A stretch of DNA of 64,000 nucleotides from Clostridium ganghwense (GCF_026735165.1 NZ_JAPQES010000002.1:127745-191744); one strand, 5' to 3'; positions 34,885 through 44,885 are shown, numbered from the stretch's first letter. Program-made: numbers and translations. The notes: generated from the sequence alone by a model not told the origin.

Positions 34885-34899
34885 TACCCATACCGGGTA
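34885..34899. promoter_or_regulatory. Candidate operator of the CsoR-family repressor
   Basis: TACCC, 5 bp, GGGTA: an inverted repeat with C/G tracts as in known CsoR and CstR operators. It lies 40 bp upstream of the repressor gene in its promoter region, consistent with autoregulation. Confidence 0.6.
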
Positions 34900-34981
34900 C
34901 TACATACACATATTATATCATTTATCATTGCCTTATTCAATCTCATTATTCATAAGGATTTATATATATTTTTAAAAATAT

Positions 34982-35031
34982 AAGACCATCAAACAAATCA
35001 TATCCTAGGATAAGCTCTGTTTAATGGTCTT
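34982..35031 (-). terminator. Terminator of the 6S RNA gene
   Basis: A 14-bp stem (AAGACCATCAAACA against TGTTTAATGGTCTT, one mismatch) with a 22-nt loop. It is followed by a TATATTTTT tract on the minus strand. It lies downstream of the mature 6S 3' end. Confidence 0.7.
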
Positions 35032-35052
35032 AGTTTTCTGATAATAAACAAT

Positions 35053-35235
35053 AAATTCCCACTGCACCGTATAGCAAGTAATAGTTGAACCTGTTCCCTA
35101 ACAGGTGGGCATCACCTTTTTGCTTCTTGTACTTTAATTACATGACTAAAGTCTCATTCCACCAAAAGAGTTAGATTCCCTTTTTCAATAGTGTTGGGTC
35201 AATATATACTCACTTTACTAATACAACAGGAATTT
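35053..35235 (-). ncRNA. ssrS: 6S RNA (RNA polymerase regulator)
   Basis: Minus strand. The 5' end reads AAATUCCUGUUGUAUUAGU, similar to the start of Bacillus 6S-1 RNA, and its AAATTCC pairs with GGAATTT at 35053-35059 to close the molecule, about 183 nt long. Inner stems include CACCUGU...ACAGGU. The location directly downstream of aspS is also that of 6S-1 in Bacillus. 6S RNA mimics an open promoter and binds the housekeeping holoenzyme. Exact ends are inferred. Confidence 0.75.
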
Positions 35236-35309
35236 CATATTTATTCTATACTTATATTATACTTAAATTATGTTATATTTTCAAATATTATTAATACTTT
35301 TCAGTAAAA

Positions 35310-37094
35310 TTATTTTTCATTTATCTTTTTCTCTATACCTAACTCTCCTAATTGCTTATCATCAACTACATTTGGAGCTTCAGTTAAAGGACAGAAAGCA
35401 TTTTGATTTTTAGGGAATGTTATAACATCCTTTATATTTTCTGTTCCAGCTAAGAACATAATCATTCTATCAAATCCATAAGCTAATCCGCCGTGTGGTG
35501 GAGGTCCAAATTTAAATGCATCTAGCAAGAACCCAAATCTTTCCCATGCACTTTCCTTAGTAAATCCAAGAACTCTAAACATCTTTTCTTGAAGAGTCGT
35601 ATCATGTATTCTAATACTTCCTCCTCCAAGCTCTTCTCCATTTAATACTATATCATATGCCTCTGCTCTTACTCTTCCTGGATCGCTTTCTAGATAAGGT
35701 ATATCTTCTTCCATAGGCATTGTGAACGGATGATGTTCTGCTTGGTATCTTTCTTCTTCTTCATTGTAAGATACTAATGGGAATTCAGTAACCCATACAA
35801 ATCTAAACTCACTATTATCTTTTAGAAGTTCTAATTTGTTTGCCATTTCAAGTCTTAGTGCTCCAAGTGATTGTAATACAACACTGTCTTTATCAGCAAC
35901 AATTAAAATTAAATCTCCTACTTCTGCATTGATCTTGTCAATTATACCTTGTATTTCTTCCTCTTTTAAGAACTTAGCTATAGGAGATTTTATTTCATCC
36001 TCTTTATAAGCTATCCAAGCAAGACCTTTTGCTTTATATGTCTTCACAAACTCTGTTAATTTATCAATTTGTTTTCTTCCCATACCAGCTGAATTTGGAA
36101 CTTTTATAGCTCTTACGCTGCCTCCATTTTCTACCGCATCTTTAAATACCTTAAAGTCACAATTTCTAACTACATCTGAAAGATCGTTTATTTCCATACC
36201 AAATCTTAAATCTGGTTTATCACTTCCATATTTATTCATAGCTTCTTTATATGGCATTCTTTGTATTGGTAACTTAACATCAACATTAGCTACTTCTTTA
36301 AAAACCTTTTGTATTAACTTTTCATTTAATTCAATAACATCTTCCATATCTACAAATGAAAGTTCCATATCTATTTGAGTAAATTCAGGTTGTCTATTAG
36401 CTCTCAAATCTTCATCTCTAAAACATTTAGTTATTTGGAAATATTTATCAAACCCAGACACCATTAATAATTGTTTAAATAATTGTGGTGATTGAGGTAG
36501 CGCATAAAACATTCCTGGATAATTTCTGCTTGGAACAATATAATCTCTTGCTCCTTCTGGAGTACTTTTAGTAAGCATTGGAGTTTCAAGTTCTAAAAAT
36601 CCGTTTTCATCTAAGAAATTTCTTACTACCTTAGCAGTTTTATGTCTTGTAATAAAAATTTTCTGCATATCTGGTCTTCTAAGATCTAAATATCTATATT
36701 TTAATCTTACCATTTCATCTGTATCTAAATCTTCTTTTATGTATATAGGTGGTGTTTCTGATTCTGATAATATCTTTATGCTCTCACCTTTAAGTTCAAC
36801 CATTCCTGTAGGTAAATTTTCATTTGGAGATTGTCTTCTTACTAATTGACCTTCAACAGCTATACAATATTCAGGTTTAACTAAGTCTGCTTTTTCAAAA
36901 GCTTCCTTGTTTATTTCTTCTCCAAATACAACTTGAAGAATACCTTCTCTATCTCTTAGGTCTACAAAAACTAATCCTCCTAAGTTTCTTTTTCTTTGAA
37001 CCCATCCCATAACTACGCACTTTTGTCCAACATTAGATTCTCTTAACTCACCGCACATTATCGTTCTCTTAAGTCCATTTAATGATTCTCCCAT
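35310..37094 (-). CDS. aspS: Aspartyl-tRNA synthetase
   Basis: Bacterial-type class II synthetase of 594 residues: N-terminal OB anticodon-binding domain (1-110, VMGWVQRKRNLGGLVFVDLRD would be its core), catalytic motifs (RYLDLRR, FRDEDLRANRQPEFTQID), the GAD insertion (about 285-420), and motif 3 GLAYGFDRM. GGAGG precedes the ATG. It lies 16 nt after hisS, and the 6S RNA gene follows. No T-box leader is seen. Confidence 0.96.
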   Translation of the reverse strand: MGESLNGLKRTIMCGELRESNVGQKCVVMGWVQRKRNLGGLVFVDLRDREGILQVVFGEEINKEAFEKADLVKPEYCIAVEGQLVRRQSPNENLPTGMVELKGESIKILSESETPPIYIKEDLDTDEMVRLKYRYLDLRRPDMQKIFITRHKTAKVVRNFLDENGFLELETPMLTKSTPEGARDYIVPSRNYPGMFYALPQSPQLFKQLLMVSGFDKYFQITKCFRDEDLRANRQPEFTQIDMELSFVDMEDVIELNEKLIQKVFKEVANVDVKLPIQRMPYKEAMNKYGSDKPDLRFGMEINDLSDVVRNCDFKVFKDAVENGGSVRAIKVPNSAGMGRKQIDKLTEFVKTYKAKGLAWIAYKEDEIKSPIAKFLKEEEIQGIIDKINAEVGDLILIVADKDSVVLQSLGALRLEMANKLELLKDNSEFRFVWVTEFPLVSYNEEEERYQAEHHPFTMPMEEDIPYLESDPGRVRAEAYDIVLNGEELGGGSIRIHDTTLQEKMFRVLGFTKESAWERFGFLLDAFKFGPPPHGGLAYGFDRMIMFLAGTENIKDVITFPKNQNAFCPLTEAPNVVDDKQLGELGIEKKINEK

Positions 37095-37110
37095 GGTTAA
37101 TCCTCCTCTA

Positions 37111-38364
37111 TTAGTTTCCTTTTACTATTTTAACTATTGTCTCTAAATCCTTCAAGCTTATATCAAACTGTTCTCCGTCTTCCATTCTCTTAAGTCTAGC
37201 ATTTCCTTCGTTTATCTCGTTATCTCCTAAAATAATGGTAAAAGCTGCATCTATCTTGTTGGCATACTTCATTTGAGCTTTTACAGATTTGCCCATATGA
37301 TCACAATCACACTTTATTCCTTTTTCTCTTAAAGAATTAACAATCTTTAAACTCTCAATTTTACCGTTTTCACCCATAGAACCAATATATAATTCAACAT
37401 GATTTGGTTTTGGTATTTCTATATTATTTTCCTCAAGAGTAAGAAGTAATCTCTCTATTCCCATTCCAAACCCTACTGCTGGGGTATCTTTTCCTCCAAT
37501 TTCTGATATTAAACCATTATACCTTCCACCGCCGCATACTGTTATATCATCATTTATTATTTCAAATACTGTTCTAGTATAATAATCAAGTCCTCTTACA
37601 ATATAAGGATCAACTTTATATTTAATTCCTAAAGCATCTAAGTAAGTTTTTAGCTTTTCAAAATGTTCATTACATTCTTCACACACATAATCTAAAATAA
37701 TTGGTGCTTCTTTAGCTATTTCTTTACATTTTTTATTTTTACAATCTAATATTCTCATTGGATTTCTTTCAAATCTGCTTTTACAAACATCACATAATTC
37801 ATCATATTTTGATTTAAAATATTCTTTTAACGCTTCATTATACTTGCCTCTACAAGTTGGACACCCTATATTGTTTATGTTTAACTCTAAACTTTGTATT
37901 CCAAACTCTTTAAAGGCTCTCATCGCTAAACTTATAACTTCTGCATCTAGAGAAGCTTCTTTAGAACCAAAAACTTCTATTCCAAATTGGTGATGTTGTC
38001 TCAATCTTCCCTTTTGAACATTTTCATATCTAAAAACAGGCGTAAAGTAAAACATTTTAGTAGGTTGTGCTTCATTATGTAATCCGTTTTCAATAAAAGC
38101 TCTTGCTGCTGGTGCTGTTCCCTCGGCTTTTAAAGTTACGCTTCTATCACCTTTATCTTTAAAAGTATACATTTCCTTTTGAACAACATCTGTAGTTTCT
38201 CCAACTCCTCTTTCAAATAATTCTGTATGTTCAAATATTGGAGTTCTAATTTCTCTACATGCATAAACTGCAGCTATATTTCTTAATTTTCCTTCAATAT
38301 ACTGCCATTTATATGAATCCGCAGGTAATAAATCTTTAGTACCCTTTGGCGCTTGAATTGCCAT
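37111..38364 (-). CDS. hisS: Histidyl-tRNA synthetase
   Basis: Class II synthetase of 417 residues. Motif 2 is [18 protein letters not shown], and the histidine-specific [10 protein letters not shown] and GGGRYNGL motifs are present. A segment near 165-245 contains four Cys pairs (CPTC, CDVC, C-N-K-K-C type, CEEC), a likely zinc-binding insertion seen in other clostridial HisRS. Operon with aspS. Confidence 0.96.
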   Translation of the reverse strand: MAIQAPKGTKDLLPADSYKWQYIEGKLRNIAAVYACREIRTPIFEHTELFERGVGETTDVVQKEMYTFKDKGDRSVTLKAEGTAPAARAFIENGLHNEAQPTKMFYFTPVFRYENVQKGRLRQHHQFGIEVFGSKEASLDAEVISLAMRAFKEFGIQSLELNINNIGCPTCRGKYNEALKEYFKSKYDELCDVCKSRFERNPMRILDCKNKKCKEIAKEAPIILDYVCEECNEHFEKLKTYLDALGIKYKVDPYIVRGLDYYTRTVFEIINDDITVCGGGRYNGLISEIGGKDTPAVGFGMGIERLLLTLEENNIEIPKPNHVELYIGSMGENGKIESLKIVNSLREKGIKCDCDHMGKSVKAQMKYANKIDAAFTIILGDNEINEGNARLKRMEDGEQFDISLKDLETIVKIVKGN

Positions 38365-38390
38365 AATCTCTCACTCTCCCTTAACTAAAT

Positions 38391-38416
38391 TATAGTGCCA
38401 AACTATTGGCACTATA
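38391..38416. repeat. 11-bp hairpin between hemZ and hisS
   Basis: TATAGTGCCAA and its reverse complement with a 4-nt loop. No T-run follows on the minus strand (AATTTAG), so it may be an operator, mRNA stabiliser or weak terminator in front of hisS. Confidence 0.55.
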
Positions 38417-38433
38417 TACTAACTATAGATTAT

Positions 38434-38459
38434 AAACTGTAAATGGTAAACTGTAAACC
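38434..38459. repeat. Short degenerate tandem repeat
   Basis: Three tandem units of about 9-10 bp built on AACTGTAAA / GGTAAACTGTAAA. It is non-coding and located between hemZ and hisS. It is of the same kind as the repeat units at 8575-8657, though the unit differs. Confidence 0.5.
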
Positions 38460-38489
38460 TTAAAGCAGTATTTTATTCCTAATAGAAAT

Positions 38490-39914
38490 TTAATAAAGAG
38501 TTTCTAAAATTTCTATTTTCTTTTCTATCTTTTCATCAATCCTCTTTATATATTCTCTTACGTCCTTTATATTTGGAAATCTTTCCATTCTATTATCATC
38601 TAAGAAAACAACTTTTGTAACTGCATCAGCTCCTAATGCAATTATAGTTTGCTTTTCTTCAATCATTTCAATATTATAGATTCCCTCTTTTGAAGGTTTT
38701 GCATATCCTACATTCTCCATATTGCCCACCATATTTTTTTGCCTATACATATAATAAGGCTTCATACCTAATTCTTTTGAAAGCTTTACAGTTTCTTCAT
38801 ACATGGCATTAAGTTCCTTTTGTTCTCTTATATTAAATACTCCAGTAACTATTTGCTCATGCAATTTAGAAGCTCTTTTTACGGACATACCATGTACTGT
38901 TATACTGTCAGGGTTAAGCTTTAATAATTCGGAGCATGTATTTCTAACCTGTTCTAAACCTTCATTAGGAAGGCCCACAATAATGTCCATATTTATATTA
39001 TCGAACCCGAGTTTTCTAGCCAAATTAAATTTATTGATTACATCTTCTACTGTATGGTTTCTTCCTATTGATTTTAAAGTATCATTATTCATAGATTGAG
39101 GGTTAATACTAATTCTATTAACACCAAATTTTTTCATACTACTTAGTTTAGCCGCATTAATACTGTCTGGACGTCCACATTCCACATTAAATTCACGAAC
39201 ATTTCGCCCTTTTACAAAATTATCATAGATATTAAATAGAGTAGATTCAAATTGTTTTTCACTTATAGAAGTAGGCGTACCTCCTCCAAAATAGACACAT
39301 TCAATCTTCAGATTCTTTTCATCTATAAACTTTTTCATTACTTGAATTTCATGATTTAATGTTGTTAAATAATCATCTACAATTTTTTTGCAGCTGCTAA
39401 TTGGATTTGATGTAAAAGAACAATATAAACATCTAGTTGGACAGAAAGGCATACCTATATATACACTTATAGATTTTTTATCTTTATTCACATTTTTTCT
39501 TTCAACTTTGGCTATATCTATACAAAGTCTTGCTTTATCCTCTCTTACAAAAGAGTTTTCTATAAAACTTCTTAGTATATCTTGTTCACTTTTCCCCTGA
39601 TCCATGAAGTCTAAAACTTTTTTTGTAGGTCTAATACCAATTAATACTCCCCACGGCAGTTCTTTTCCTGTTTTCTCTCTTAAATATTTAAAGATTGCAC
39701 CTTTAACTTGATCATTTTTTTTAAAATCTTCATATATTTCAAAACATGCTAATTGTTCATCTTTATCAAAAATTTCTATTTTTTCCTCCAAAATAGTTAC
39801 ATGAAAATCATAATCTTCTTCTACAAATTCGATATTGTTAAAATTATAAAAAAGATTAAACATATGATATACATCATATCTATATTTGAAGTCATTTAAC
39901 TTAATTTTCACCAT
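38490..39914 (-). CDS. hemZ: HemZ-type radical SAM coproporphyrinogen III oxidase-like protein
   Basis: The 474-residue protein has an N-terminal domain (1-150) and a radical SAM core with CPTRCLYCSF (CxxxCxxC) near residue 160, GGGTPT and the HemN-like VECGRPDSI motif. HemZ is the Firmicute relative of HemN; whether it oxidises coproporphyrinogen here is uncertain because many relatives have other roles. Start is the ATG at 39914, preceded by GAGGGAAAG; the frame is open to a TTG at 39959 without a ribosome binding site. Confidence 0.9.
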   Translation of the reverse strand: MVKIKLNDFKYRYDVYHMFNLFYNFNNIEFVEEDYDFHVTILEEKIEIFDKDEQLACFEIYEDFKKNDQVKGAIFKYLREKTGKELPWGVLIGIRPTKKVLDFMDQGKSEQDILRSFIENSFVREDKARLCIDIAKVERKNVNKDKKSISVYIGMPFCPTRCLYCSFTSNPISSCKKIVDDYLTTLNHEIQVMKKFIDEKNLKIECVYFGGGTPTSISEKQFESTLFNIYDNFVKGRNVREFNVECGRPDSINAAKLSSMKKFGVNRISINPQSMNNDTLKSIGRNHTVEDVINKFNLARKLGFDNINMDIIVGLPNEGLEQVRNTCSELLKLNPDSITVHGMSVKRASKLHEQIVTGVFNIREQKELNAMYEETVKLSKELGMKPYYMYRQKNMVGNMENVGYAKPSKEGIYNIEMIEEKQTIIALGADAVTKVVFLDDNRMERFPNIKDVREYIKRIDEKIEKKIEILETLY

Positions 39915-39965
39915 TTTCTTTCCCTCGTATTCTAATGCACTGACATTCTCAACCGCCAATTTTCT

Positions 39966-40568
39966 TTATAAAAATGGGTTGTTTTGTTTTTCATATTTAA
40001 TACTACTTTCTGGTCCATGTCCTGGCAATACAATAGTATCTTCTGGAAGAATCATAAGTTTTGTCTTAATATTTTTAATTAATAACTCATAGCTTCCTCC
40101 AACGAAATCAGTTCTTCCTATTGAACCCTGAAACAAAGTATCTCCAGTGAAAACTACATTTTCTACTAAAAAGCACATGCCTCCTGGAGTATGTCCAGCT
40201 GTCTCTATACATTTGATTATCAACTCCCCAAGTTTTAGGGTGTCACCATCTTCAATTGTTCCATCATTCTTTTGTTCCCATATAGCACCAAATACATTTT
40301 CTCCTGCAGACATCATTTCTTTGTCTTTAGGATTAATATATACAGGAACATTGTATTTGTCTTTTATATCTTGAACAGCATCAGTATGATCCATATGTCC
40401 ATGTGTTAAAAGAATACAGTTAACCTTAACATCTAACTTATCAATTTCCTTAATTAGAATTTCTCCATCTCCACCTGGATCTATTACAGCAACCTCTTTG
40501 GTTTTTTCGTCTATTAATATATAACAATTAGCTTCATAAATTCCGGCTGGAATTCTCTTTATTTTCAT
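39966..40568 (-). CDS. Metallo-beta-lactamase fold hydrolase, glyoxalase II-like
   Basis: The 200-residue protein has THGHMDHTD (HxHxDH), TAGHTPGG, VFTGDTLFQGSIGRTD and LPGHGPES, the full set of two-metal ligands of glyoxalase II-type enzymes. The start is the ATG at 40568 with AAGGGTG before it. It lies between dtd and hemZ, where Firmicutes often carry such a hydrolase. The physiological substrate is not known. Confidence 0.9.
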   Translation of the reverse strand: MKIKRIPAGIYEANCYILIDEKTKEVAVIDPGGDGEILIKEIDKLDVKVNCILLTHGHMDHTDAVQDIKDKYNVPVYINPKDKEMMSAGENVFGAIWEQKNDGTIEDGDTLKLGELIIKCIETAGHTPGGMCFLVENVVFTGDTLFQGSIGRTDFVGGSYELLIKNIKTKLMILPEDTIVLPGHGPESSIKYEKQNNPFL

Positions 40569-40590
40569 TTTTATCACCCTTTATACAAAA

Positions 40591-41040
40591 TTAAAAAGTT
40601 TTTTTACTCTCTACCATTAATGTAACAGGTCCGTCATTTTTTATATCTACTAACATTTCTGCTCCAAATTTTCCTGTTTCTACTTTATCAATTTCTTCCC
40701 TACACGCATCTACAAACTCTAAATAGAGCTTTTCTGCTTCTCCTCCACCTAAAGCCTGCATAAAATTAGGTCTTCTTCCTTTTCTACAATCACCATACAA
40801 GGTAAATTGTGAAATGATTAGAAGTTCTCCATTTACCTCTTTCAGAGACTTATTCAACTTTCCGTTTTCATCCTCAAACACTCTTAGATTAACTATTTTA
40901 TCTTTTAAATATTTAACATCTTCTATTGTATCATCTTTAGAAATACCTAGCAAAACATTAAACCCTTTTCCTATATTACCAACTATTTCATCTTCTACTG
41001 TAACAGTAGAAGATGTAACTCTTTGCACTACTGCTCTCAC
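40591..41040 (-). CDS. dtd: D-aminoacyl-tRNA deacylase
   Basis: Dtd removes D-amino acids (and glycine mischarged on tRNA-Ala) from tRNA. The 149-residue protein has the two signature motifs SQFTLYGD and [11 protein letters not shown] (GP-containing). The start is a GTG at 41040: GAGGTG stands 6 nt before it, and the family begins [10 protein letters not shown]. It follows relA at 13 nt, as in many Firmicutes. Confidence 0.95.
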   Translation of the reverse strand: MRAVVQRVTSSTVTVEDEIVGNIGKGFNVLLGISKDDTIEDVKYLKDKIVNLRVFEDENGKLNKSLKEVNGELLIISQFTLYGDCRKGRRPNFMQALGGGEAEKLYLEFVDACREEIDKVETGKFGAEMLVDIKNDGPVTLMVESKKTF

Positions 41041-41053
41041 TTTTAACACCTCA

Positions 41054-43240
41054 TTAATTTTTAGTTCTATATACCGCAATTACGCCTTTAAGCTTTCTCA
41101 TTTTCCTCATAACTTCTTTTAGTTTTTCTATATCAGATATTCTTAACTTAATAGTTACTATTGCAACACTAGATTTACCTGTTTTAGCGTTAACTGCATA
41201 TAATGCAATCTTAGTTTCAATAATAGCTTCCATAAGTTCCGCTAATAATCCATTTCTATTCTCCGCTCTAACCTCAATTTCAGTAATATATTCTGTTTTT
41301 CTTGAATTTTCATCTTCCCATGTAACATCAATAATTCTACTACTGTCATTTACAATTAAAGTATTTATATTTTGACAATCTCCTCTGTGTACAGAAACGC
41401 CTCTTCCTTTTGTTATATATCCAATAATAGAATCGCCTGGTACTGGATTACAGCATTTAGCAAACCTAACAAGAACATTTTCAATTCCTTTAACTCTAAC
41501 TCCTGGTGAATTACTTCTTCTCTTAACTTTTGTTGTATGCTGCAGCTGTTGCTTTAATTCCTCAATATTAACATCTTCTTTTTGTCCTTCTTGACTCTTT
41601 ATATATCCTATTAACTTATTAACAATAGAAGCTGGTGCAACAGCACCAATACTAACACCAACATATAAGTCATCTATATTATTAAAATTATACTTCTTTA
41701 ATAAATTTTCTAACGCTTCACCTTTTGCAACTTTTCCAAAATTAGTTCCTTGGCGTTTACTTTCCTTATCAATTAATTCTTTACCTTTTTCTATATTATC
41801 ATGTCTTTTTTCCTTCTTAAACCAAGCCTTAATTTTGCTTTTTGCTTGATTACTTTGGGTAATATTCAACCAGTCAATGCTAGGTCCTTTTGGAGATGAC
41901 GACGTTAATACCTCTACTATTTCTCCAGTTTTTAAACGATAATCCAATGGTACAATTTTACCATTAACCTTAGCACCTACACATCTATGCCCAACATCCG
42001 TATGAATTCTATAAGCAAAATCTATAGGTGTGGAATTATAAGGAAGATTAATAACTGCCCCCTTAGGAGTAAAAACAAAAACTTCATCTGAAAACATATC
42101 TATTTTAAAGTTTTCCATAAACTCTTCAGGATTAGACGTTTCTCTCTGCCATTCTAAAACTTCTCTAAGCCAAGTCAGCTTAGTTTCAAAGTCCTTATTT
42201 TCATTAGAAGGTTCTCCTTCTTTATATTTCCAGTGAGCTGCAATTCCATATTCAGATGTGTTATGCATTTCATAAGTTCTAATTTGTATTTCAAACGGTT
42301 TTCCTTGTGGTCCAATAACAGTTGAATGTAATGACTGATACATATTTGGTTTAGGCATTGCTATATAGTCTTTAAACCTTCCTGGAATAGGTTTATACAT
42401 AGTATGGACAATACCAAGTGCAGCATAACAATCTCTTACATCATTTACAAGAATTCTAATAGCCGTTAAATCATAAATTTGATCTATTGTTTTGTTTTTT
42501 ATAACCATCTTTCTATAAATACTATAAAAATGTTTTGGTCTTCCTGCAATTTCAGTTTCTATTCCCGTACTTTTTAGCTTTTCTTGCAGTTGGTTAATAA
42601 TTTTGTTTATATATTCTTCTCTTTCATTTCTCTTTTCTGCTACTTTTCTTACCAAATCATAATATTCATTTGGATGCATATATCTTAATGCTAAATCTTC
42701 TAATTCCCATTTAATCTTGGAAATCCCAAGTCTATGGGCTAGAGGTGCATATATATCAAGTGTCTCTTTTGCTTTTTCTTTTTGCTTTTCTACAGACATA
42801 TATTTTAAAGTTCTCATATTGTGAAGTCTGTCTGCAAGCTTTATTAAAATTACTCGTATATCCTTAGTCATTGCAAATAACATTTTTCTTACATTTTCAG
42901 CCTGCTGTTCTTCTTTCGTTTTATACTTTATTTTACCAAGTTTAGTTACTCCTTCAACTAAGATAGCGACCTCACTATTAAATTCTCTTTCTATATCTTC
43001 AAATGTAAATTCTGTATCTTCTATTACATCGTGGAGTAAACTAGCCGCAATAGTATTTTCATCCAAACCCATTTCTGATAAAATACAAGCAACTTCCACT
43101 GGATGCATTACATAAGGTTCACCTGATATACGTCTTTGATCTTTATGTGCATTTTCTGCATAACGGTAAGCTTTTATAATTATATCTTCATTAATATTTT
43201 GACAATTTTCTACAATTTTTTCTAATAAATCATCCAGCAT
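41054..43240 (-). CDS. relA: Bifunctional (p)ppGpp synthetase/hydrolase (Rel)
   Basis: Rel makes and degrades the stringent alarmone. Domains of the 728-residue protein: HD hydrolase with HPVEVA and LLHDVIEDT (ligands intact), synthetase (about 205-340, [28 protein letters not shown]), TGS (about 390-450, [20 protein letters not shown]), helical/ZFD with [14 protein letters not shown], and a C-terminal ACT domain. Both activities should be present. The promoter is at 43303-43331, with a leader hairpin at 43265-43283. Confidence 0.96.
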   Translation of the reverse strand: MLDDLLEKIVENCQNINEDIIIKAYRYAENAHKDQRRISGEPYVMHPVEVACILSEMGLDENTIAASLLHDVIEDTEFTFEDIEREFNSEVAILVEGVTKLGKIKYKTKEEQQAENVRKMLFAMTKDIRVILIKLADRLHNMRTLKYMSVEKQKEKAKETLDIYAPLAHRLGISKIKWELEDLALRYMHPNEYYDLVRKVAEKRNEREEYINKIINQLQEKLKSTGIETEIAGRPKHFYSIYRKMVIKNKTIDQIYDLTAIRILVNDVRDCYAALGIVHTMYKPIPGRFKDYIAMPKPNMYQSLHSTVIGPQGKPFEIQIRTYEMHNTSEYGIAAHWKYKEGEPSNENKDFETKLTWLREVLEWQRETSNPEEFMENFKIDMFSDEVFVFTPKGAVINLPYNSTPIDFAYRIHTDVGHRCVGAKVNGKIVPLDYRLKTGEIVEVLTSSSPKGPSIDWLNITQSNQAKSKIKAWFKKEKRHDNIEKGKELIDKESKRQGTNFGKVAKGEALENLLKKYNFNNIDDLYVGVSIGAVAPASIVNKLIGYIKSQEGQKEDVNIEELKQQLQHTTKVKRRSNSPGVRVKGIENVLVRFAKCCNPVPGDSIIGYITKGRGVSVHRGDCQNINTLIVNDSSRIIDVTWEDENSRKTEYITEIEVRAENRNGLLAELMEAIIETKIALYAVNAKTGKSSVAIVTIKLRISDIEKLKEVMRKMRKLKGVIAVYRTKN

Positions 43241-43264
43241 ACAAATTCTCTCCTAAAATCAAAA

Positions 43265-43283
43265 GCTGGTTTTTCTAACCAGC
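43265..43283 (-). other. Leader hairpin of relA
   Basis: GCTGGTT/AACCAGC with a 5-nt loop, followed on the minus strand by TTTTGATTTT and then the ribosome binding site. It lies between the promoter and the start codon. It could be a small attenuator or a stabilising 5' hairpin. Confidence 0.5.
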
Positions 43284-43302
43284 CATCGTTTTTTTTATAA
43301 AT

Positions 43303-43331
43303 ATTATATAATACGGTGTAGAAATTTGCAA
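43303..43331 (-). promoter_or_regulatory. Sigma-A promoter of relA
   Basis: Minus strand: TTGCAA, 17 bp, TATAAT. The transcript would start about 55 nt before the relA start codon and contain the leader hairpin. It is independent of apt, which has its own terminator. Confidence 0.75.
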
Positions 43332-43401
43332 TAAAAACCTTTTTTTATATAAATTCCTTAACTACCATTATTATATCCAATTGCCAATAATATAAACCAA
43401 T

Positions 43402-43436
43402 AAAAACTCCTTGCTATAATTTAGCAAGGAGTTTTT
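43402..43436 (-). terminator. Terminator of apt
   Basis: A perfect 14-bp stem (AAAAACTCCTTGCT) with a 7-nt loop one base after the apt stop codon, ending in TTTTT on the minus strand. Confidence 0.85.
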
Positions 43437-43437
43437 A

Positions 43438-43956
43438 TTATAAATCATACTTAACTAATGACATAACGTCATAACCTTTTAGTTTATCTTTTCCATTTAA
43501 TTCTGTTAACTCGATGATAAAATCAACACTCACTACTTCTCCACCTAGTTGTTCTACAAGTTTAACAACTGATTCAATAGTACCACCAGTCGCAAGCAAA
43601 TCATCTACTATTGCAACTCTTTGCCCTGGTTTTATAGCATCTTTATGCATTTCAAGAGTATCTGTTCCATATTCCAAAGAATACTCTACACCCATTGTAT
43701 CACTTGGTAATTTTCCTTTTTTTCTAACTGGAACGAATCCTGCATCTATAGCATAAGCTACTGGCGCACCAAAAAGAAAACCTCTAGCTTCTGGTCCAAC
43801 AACAATGTCTATATTCTTATCTTTTAAATAGTCTGCAATTTTATCTACTGAATATTTAAAGGCTTTAGCATCTTTTAAAACAGTTGTTACATCTTTAAAG
43901 CTTATACCTTCCTTTGGAAATCCTTCAATTACTCTAATGTTTTCTTTTAAATCCAC
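43438..43956 (-). CDS. apt: Adenine phosphoribosyltransferase
   Basis: Salvage of adenine to AMP with PRPP. The 172-residue protein has [17 protein letters not shown] at the start, [18 protein letters not shown] and the PRPP loop [12 protein letters not shown]. The start codon is GTG with AGGGGGAAT before it. It follows the RecJ-like gene by 18 nt and shares its promoter. Confidence 0.96.
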   Translation of the reverse strand: MDLKENIRVIEGFPKEGISFKDVTTVLKDAKAFKYSVDKIADYLKDKNIDIVVGPEARGFLFGAPVAYAIDAGFVPVRKKGKLPSDTMGVEYSLEYGTDTLEMHKDAIKPGQRVAIVDDLLATGGTIESVVKLVEQLGGEVVSVDFIIELTELNGKDKLKGYDVMSLVKYDL

Positions 43957-43974
43957 TTGTATTCCCCCTATTAT

Positions 43975-44850
43975 TTATAAATTTATTTTTTCGGCATCAT
44001 ATTGAATTGTCTTATTTATGTACTTAGCAATTTGTTCTGCTCTTCCATTATCTAATGTAGTAAATAATTCTACTACAATTCGTGCATCATCCATTCTGCC
44101 TACTGCATTAATTTTAGGCATCACAATATTAGCCAACTTTCTTAAAGCTGAATAATTAATTTTAGTTATATTATTTATCTTCATTATGGCTTTAATACCA
44201 TAATTATTAGTGTAAGTTAGATAATAAATTCCTTTTTCTATCATAAGTTCATTCTCACCAACTAAAGAAACATTGCTTGAAGCAATACCTATGGCTACCA
44301 AATCCAAGTATTTTTCAATGCATTGCACATGATAATGTTCAGCAATTGCACAAGCCAATTTAAACGCTACACCAACAGCATTTAATTCTTTAAAAGGATA
44401 GATACACCCTTCTTGTTTAGGGTTAATAACAATAGTTTCAGGTATTGTACTTTTAGGCTTTTGATAATCTGTTATAATTACATCAATTCCAAGTTTCTTA
44501 CACAATTGAACTTCCTCAAAAGAATTTGTTCCACATCCAACTGTAATAATTAAACTAGCTCCTAGTAATTTAATATGATTTTCAATAGCTGCAGAATTAA
44601 AAATATTTTGCTCATTTATTCTGTCTGGTATATAATATTCCACGTCTGCATTTAAATATTTTAAAATTAATATAAGCAGTGAAACACTAGTTATTCCATC
44701 TACATTGTAAGAGCCATAAATAACTATTTTTTCTCTTTTATTAACTGCTCTAATAATTCTATCCAAGGCATCATTTATTCCCTTTAATAAATTCCAATTA
44801 TTCATTTTTACTGAATTAAAAAAATTATGATAATAACAATACTTTCTCAT
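43975..44850 (-). CDS. Short RecJ-like DHH protein without metal ligands
   Basis: The 291-residue protein aligns with the N-terminal DHH core of RecJ and sits where recJ normally stands (secF-recJ-apt). Catalytic motifs are all changed: DYDVDG is S47-Y-N49-V-D-G, VDCG is V-G105-C-G, DHH is D128-Y129-Q130, and the ADVVPL motif is SSN193VSL. The substrate-loop motif NAVGR is kept near residue 250. The C-terminal OB/DHHA1 parts of a normal RecJ (550-800 residues) are absent. ATG at 44850 follows GGGGG. The open frame is intact and has its own promoter. Confidence 0.82.
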   Translation of the reverse strand: MRKYCYYHNFFNSVKMNNWNLLKGINDALDRIIRAVNKREKIVIYGSYNVDGITSVSLLILILKYLNADVEYYIPDRINEQNIFNSAAIENHIKLLGASLIITVGCGTNSFEEVQLCKKLGIDVIITDYQKPKSTIPETIVINPKQEGCIYPFKELNAVGVAFKLACAIAEHYHVQCIEKYLDLVAIGIASSNVSLVGENELMIEKGIYYLTYTNNYGIKAIMKINNITKINYSALRKLANIVMPKINAVGRMDDARIVVELFTTLDNGRAEQIAKYINKTIQYDAEKINL

Positions 44851-44885
44851 ATATAATCCCCCAAAGTTTATAGGAAGCAAGTAAT

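Noticed and set aside
34846-35310. Small protein genes between the CsoR-family gene and aspS
   Set aside because: The stretch is explained by an operator, a terminator and 6S RNA; the short plus-strand frame at 34783-34983 has no ribosome binding site.
37095-37110. T-box leader before aspS or hisS
   Set aside because: The space before aspS is 16 nt and before hisS about 125 nt with no GGTGG-type antiterminator motif.
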